Both the position numbers and the translations under genes were made by a program. A DNA stretch of 64,000 bases, taken from Paracoccaceae bacterium. GTDB taxonomy: Bacteria > Pseudomonadota > Alphaproteobacteria > Rhodobacterales > Rhodobacteraceae. This document shows positions 62,773 to 64,000 of this stretch, piece by piece. The DNA lies in assembly GCA_014654775.1 (NCBI GenBank), contig JACVZW010000024.1, positions 1-64,000 on the forward strand, in the 5' to 3' direction. Every line of letters begins with the position of its first letter. Position 1 is the stretch's first letter. The notes beneath the pieces were generated by a model. That model did no database searches. It saw only the letters and a program-made list of their open reading frames with translations, and was not told the DNA's origin.

Positions 62773-63879
62773 ATGGGGCAGGCTGCGGCGAGACCTTCTG
62801 CAACCACCGTCGGGGGCCGGATGATGGCCGTCGTTACGACGGGGACCGGTGGGTATGACCGGCTTGCCATCCAACAGGTCCCGCTGCCCCTGCCTGCCGC
62901 AGGTGAGGTTCTTCTGCAGGTGCTGGCTGCCGGAGTGAACAACACGGACATCAACACGCGGCTGGGTTGGTATGCCGGGTCGGTGAAGGGCGGCACGGAG
63001 GCCACGGTGGCGGACCCGGACAGGGAGGGTGGCGGGTGGACGGGGGCGACGCCCTTTCCCCTGATCCAAGGGGCCGATTGCTGCGGGCGGGTGGTGGCGG
63101 TGGGGCCGGGTATGGATAGCGCCGTGATCGGGGCGCGGGTTCTGGTGCGGTCCTGCATGCGCAAGGCTGGCTTTGGCGGGATGGACACAGTCTGGCTTGG
63201 GACGGATTTCGACGGGGCCTTCGCGCAATATGTGACGGTGCCGGAGGGCGAGGTCTTTCCCATCGCCTGCGACTGGAGCGATGCCGAGCTTGCGACGATC
63301 CCCTGCGCCTATGGGACGGCAGAGAACATGATCCAGCGTGCGGGTGTTCGGCCCGGGCAGAGGGTTCTGATCCCGGGGGCGTCGGGGGGCGTGGGGTCGG
63401 CGCTGATCCAACTGCTCAAGCGCCGGGATGCGGAGGTGATCGCCATTTCGACCGGGGCCAAGGCAGAGACGATCCGTCGGCTGGGCGCGGCCTTGGTTCT
63501 GGACCGTGGCGATGATCCAGTGTCCCGCCTTGGGGCAGAGAGCGTGGATGTGGTGATCGACAATGTGGGCGGGACGGGTTTTGGCGGGATGTTGAAGGCG
63601 CTGCGGCGCGGGGGACGCTATGCCTCGTCAGGGGCGATTGCAGGGCCGGTGGTGGACCTGGATCTGCGCGACATGTATCTCAAGGATATCACGCTGATCG
63701 GCTGCACGGCTTGGGACGCGCCGGTCTTTCCAGACCTTGTGTCCTATATCGAGAAGGGCGAAATCCGGCCCCTTCTGGCGGGGACTTATCCGCTGGAGCG
63801 GATCGCCGAGGCGCAGATCGCCTTTCAGGAAAAGCGCCATATCGGCAAGATCGTCCTGATCCCTCCGCCAGTGCCTTGA
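62773..63879 (+). CDS. MDR-family zinc-independent alcohol dehydrogenase/quinone oxidoreductase-like
   Basis: A 368-residue medium-chain dehydrogenase. The N-terminal GroES-like domain (AGVNNTDINTRLGWYAG, PLIQGADCCGRVVAVG) is followed by the Rossmann domain with VLIPGASGGVGSALIQLLKR and RRLGAALVLDRGDD. The structural zinc Cys cluster is absent, as in quinone-oxidoreductase-type members. EKRHIGKIVL near the end is typical. ATG at 62773 follows AGAGGGG. Substrate is unknown. Confidence 0.86.
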   Translation: MGQAAARPSATTVGGRMMAVVTTGTGGYDRLAIQQVPLPLPAAGEVLLQVLAAGVNNTDINTRLGWYAGSVKGGTEATVADPDREGGGWTGATPFPLIQGADCCGRVVAVGPGMDSAVIGARVLVRSCMRKAGFGGMDTVWLGTDFDGAFAQYVTVPEGEVFPIACDWSDAELATIPCAYGTAENMIQRAGVRPGQRVLIPGASGGVGSALIQLLKRRDAEVIAISTGAKAETIRRLGAALVLDRGDDPVSRLGAESVDVVIDNVGGTGFGGMLKALRRGGRYASSGAIAGPVVDLDLRDMYLKDITLIGCTAWDAPVFPDLVSYIEKGEIRPLLAGTYPLERIAEAQIAFQEKRHIGKIVLIPPPVP

Positions 63880-64000
63880 AAGCGCCTTCGGCCCTCGCGT
63901 CTGAAGTCTTGGGCGCAAGGCCAAACCGAAGCGCGTGACGAGGGCACCCCCGGGGCAAGACGGGCGCCACCATCGTGCCCAGCGAGACCGAACTCATCAG
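63880..64000. other. Terminal 121 bp, no feature supported
   Basis: The last bases contain no readable gene start, RNA or repeat that I can support. A minus-strand frame through 63689-63997 mirrors the end of the dehydrogenase gene. Confidence 0.4.

Overview
The window reads as a chromosomal segment of a high-GC alphaproteobacterium, most likely a Rhodobacterales (Rhodobacteraceae) relative. Support comes from the gene order ybgC-tolQRAB-pal-cpoB-tilS-ftsH, the fhs/chorismate mutase/folD group, a VPLPA-CTERM exoprotein, the short GluRS, the tandem glycine riboswitch ahead of gcvTHP, and several intergenic repeats of a kind I associate with this family. No rRNA, CRISPR array, prophage or complete insertion sequence is visible.

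Region 1 (1-9447) is transport. An IS3-family fragment runs directly into a 5'-truncated branched-chain-type solute-binding gene, followed by an intact livG-livF-livH-livM set. A convergent hairpin separates it from a ribose-type sugar ABC operon on the minus strand (binding protein, double ATPase, permease). An FGGY sugar kinase diverges from that operon. Region 2 (9448-16905) holds IS21-like terminal repeats, then a minus-strand export operon (response regulator, histidine kinase, FtsX-type permease, ATPase, membrane fusion protein, TolC-like lipoprotein) and a monohaem cytochrome c.

Region 3 (17054-24294) is the accessory part. It has a TIGR03032 protein, an RTX C-terminal fragment, and a three-gene plus-strand operon of an ApnO-like dehydrogenase, an SMP-30 lactonase and a RuBisCO-like protein. 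This operon probably degrades a branched sugar acid such as apionate, but the expected kinase is absent. A VPLPA-CTERM protein and three tiny single-span membrane proteins follow. Region 4 (24179-26074) is modBC without modA; a 24-codon reading frame sits where modA would end.

Region 5 (26192-40171) is core: the Tol-Pal envelope division machine, tRNA-Ile lysidine synthetase, FtsH, a MOSC protein, one-carbon folate enzymes (Fhs, FolD) with a chorismate mutase between them, and a membrane-bound LytTR regulator. Region 6 (40164-53736) has the PdeM/Lhr-like repair pair, an Lrp regulator divergent from a LysE exporter, a periplasmic MORN-repeat protein, NadE, a secreted EEP hydrolase, a PfkB kinase, an exported metallo-beta-lactamase-fold protein, a zincin and GluRS. 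Region 7 (53879-63879) has a MATE exporter, the glycine riboswitch and gcvTHP, AzlCD, a DUF3775 protein, TrxC, tRNA-Ala(CGC) and a quinone-oxidoreductase-like dehydrogenase.

Three themes stand out. First, gene decay: a solute-binding protein, an RTX protein, ynfA and apparently modA survive only as pieces. Second, a set of structured intergenic repeats: a 12-bp-phased TGTGC array at two loci, a 22-bp motif at three loci, a triple palindrome and a REP-like hairpin. Third, the RuBisCO-like protein operon, the best candidate for under-described chemistry. All assignments come from reading the sequence; no database search was run.
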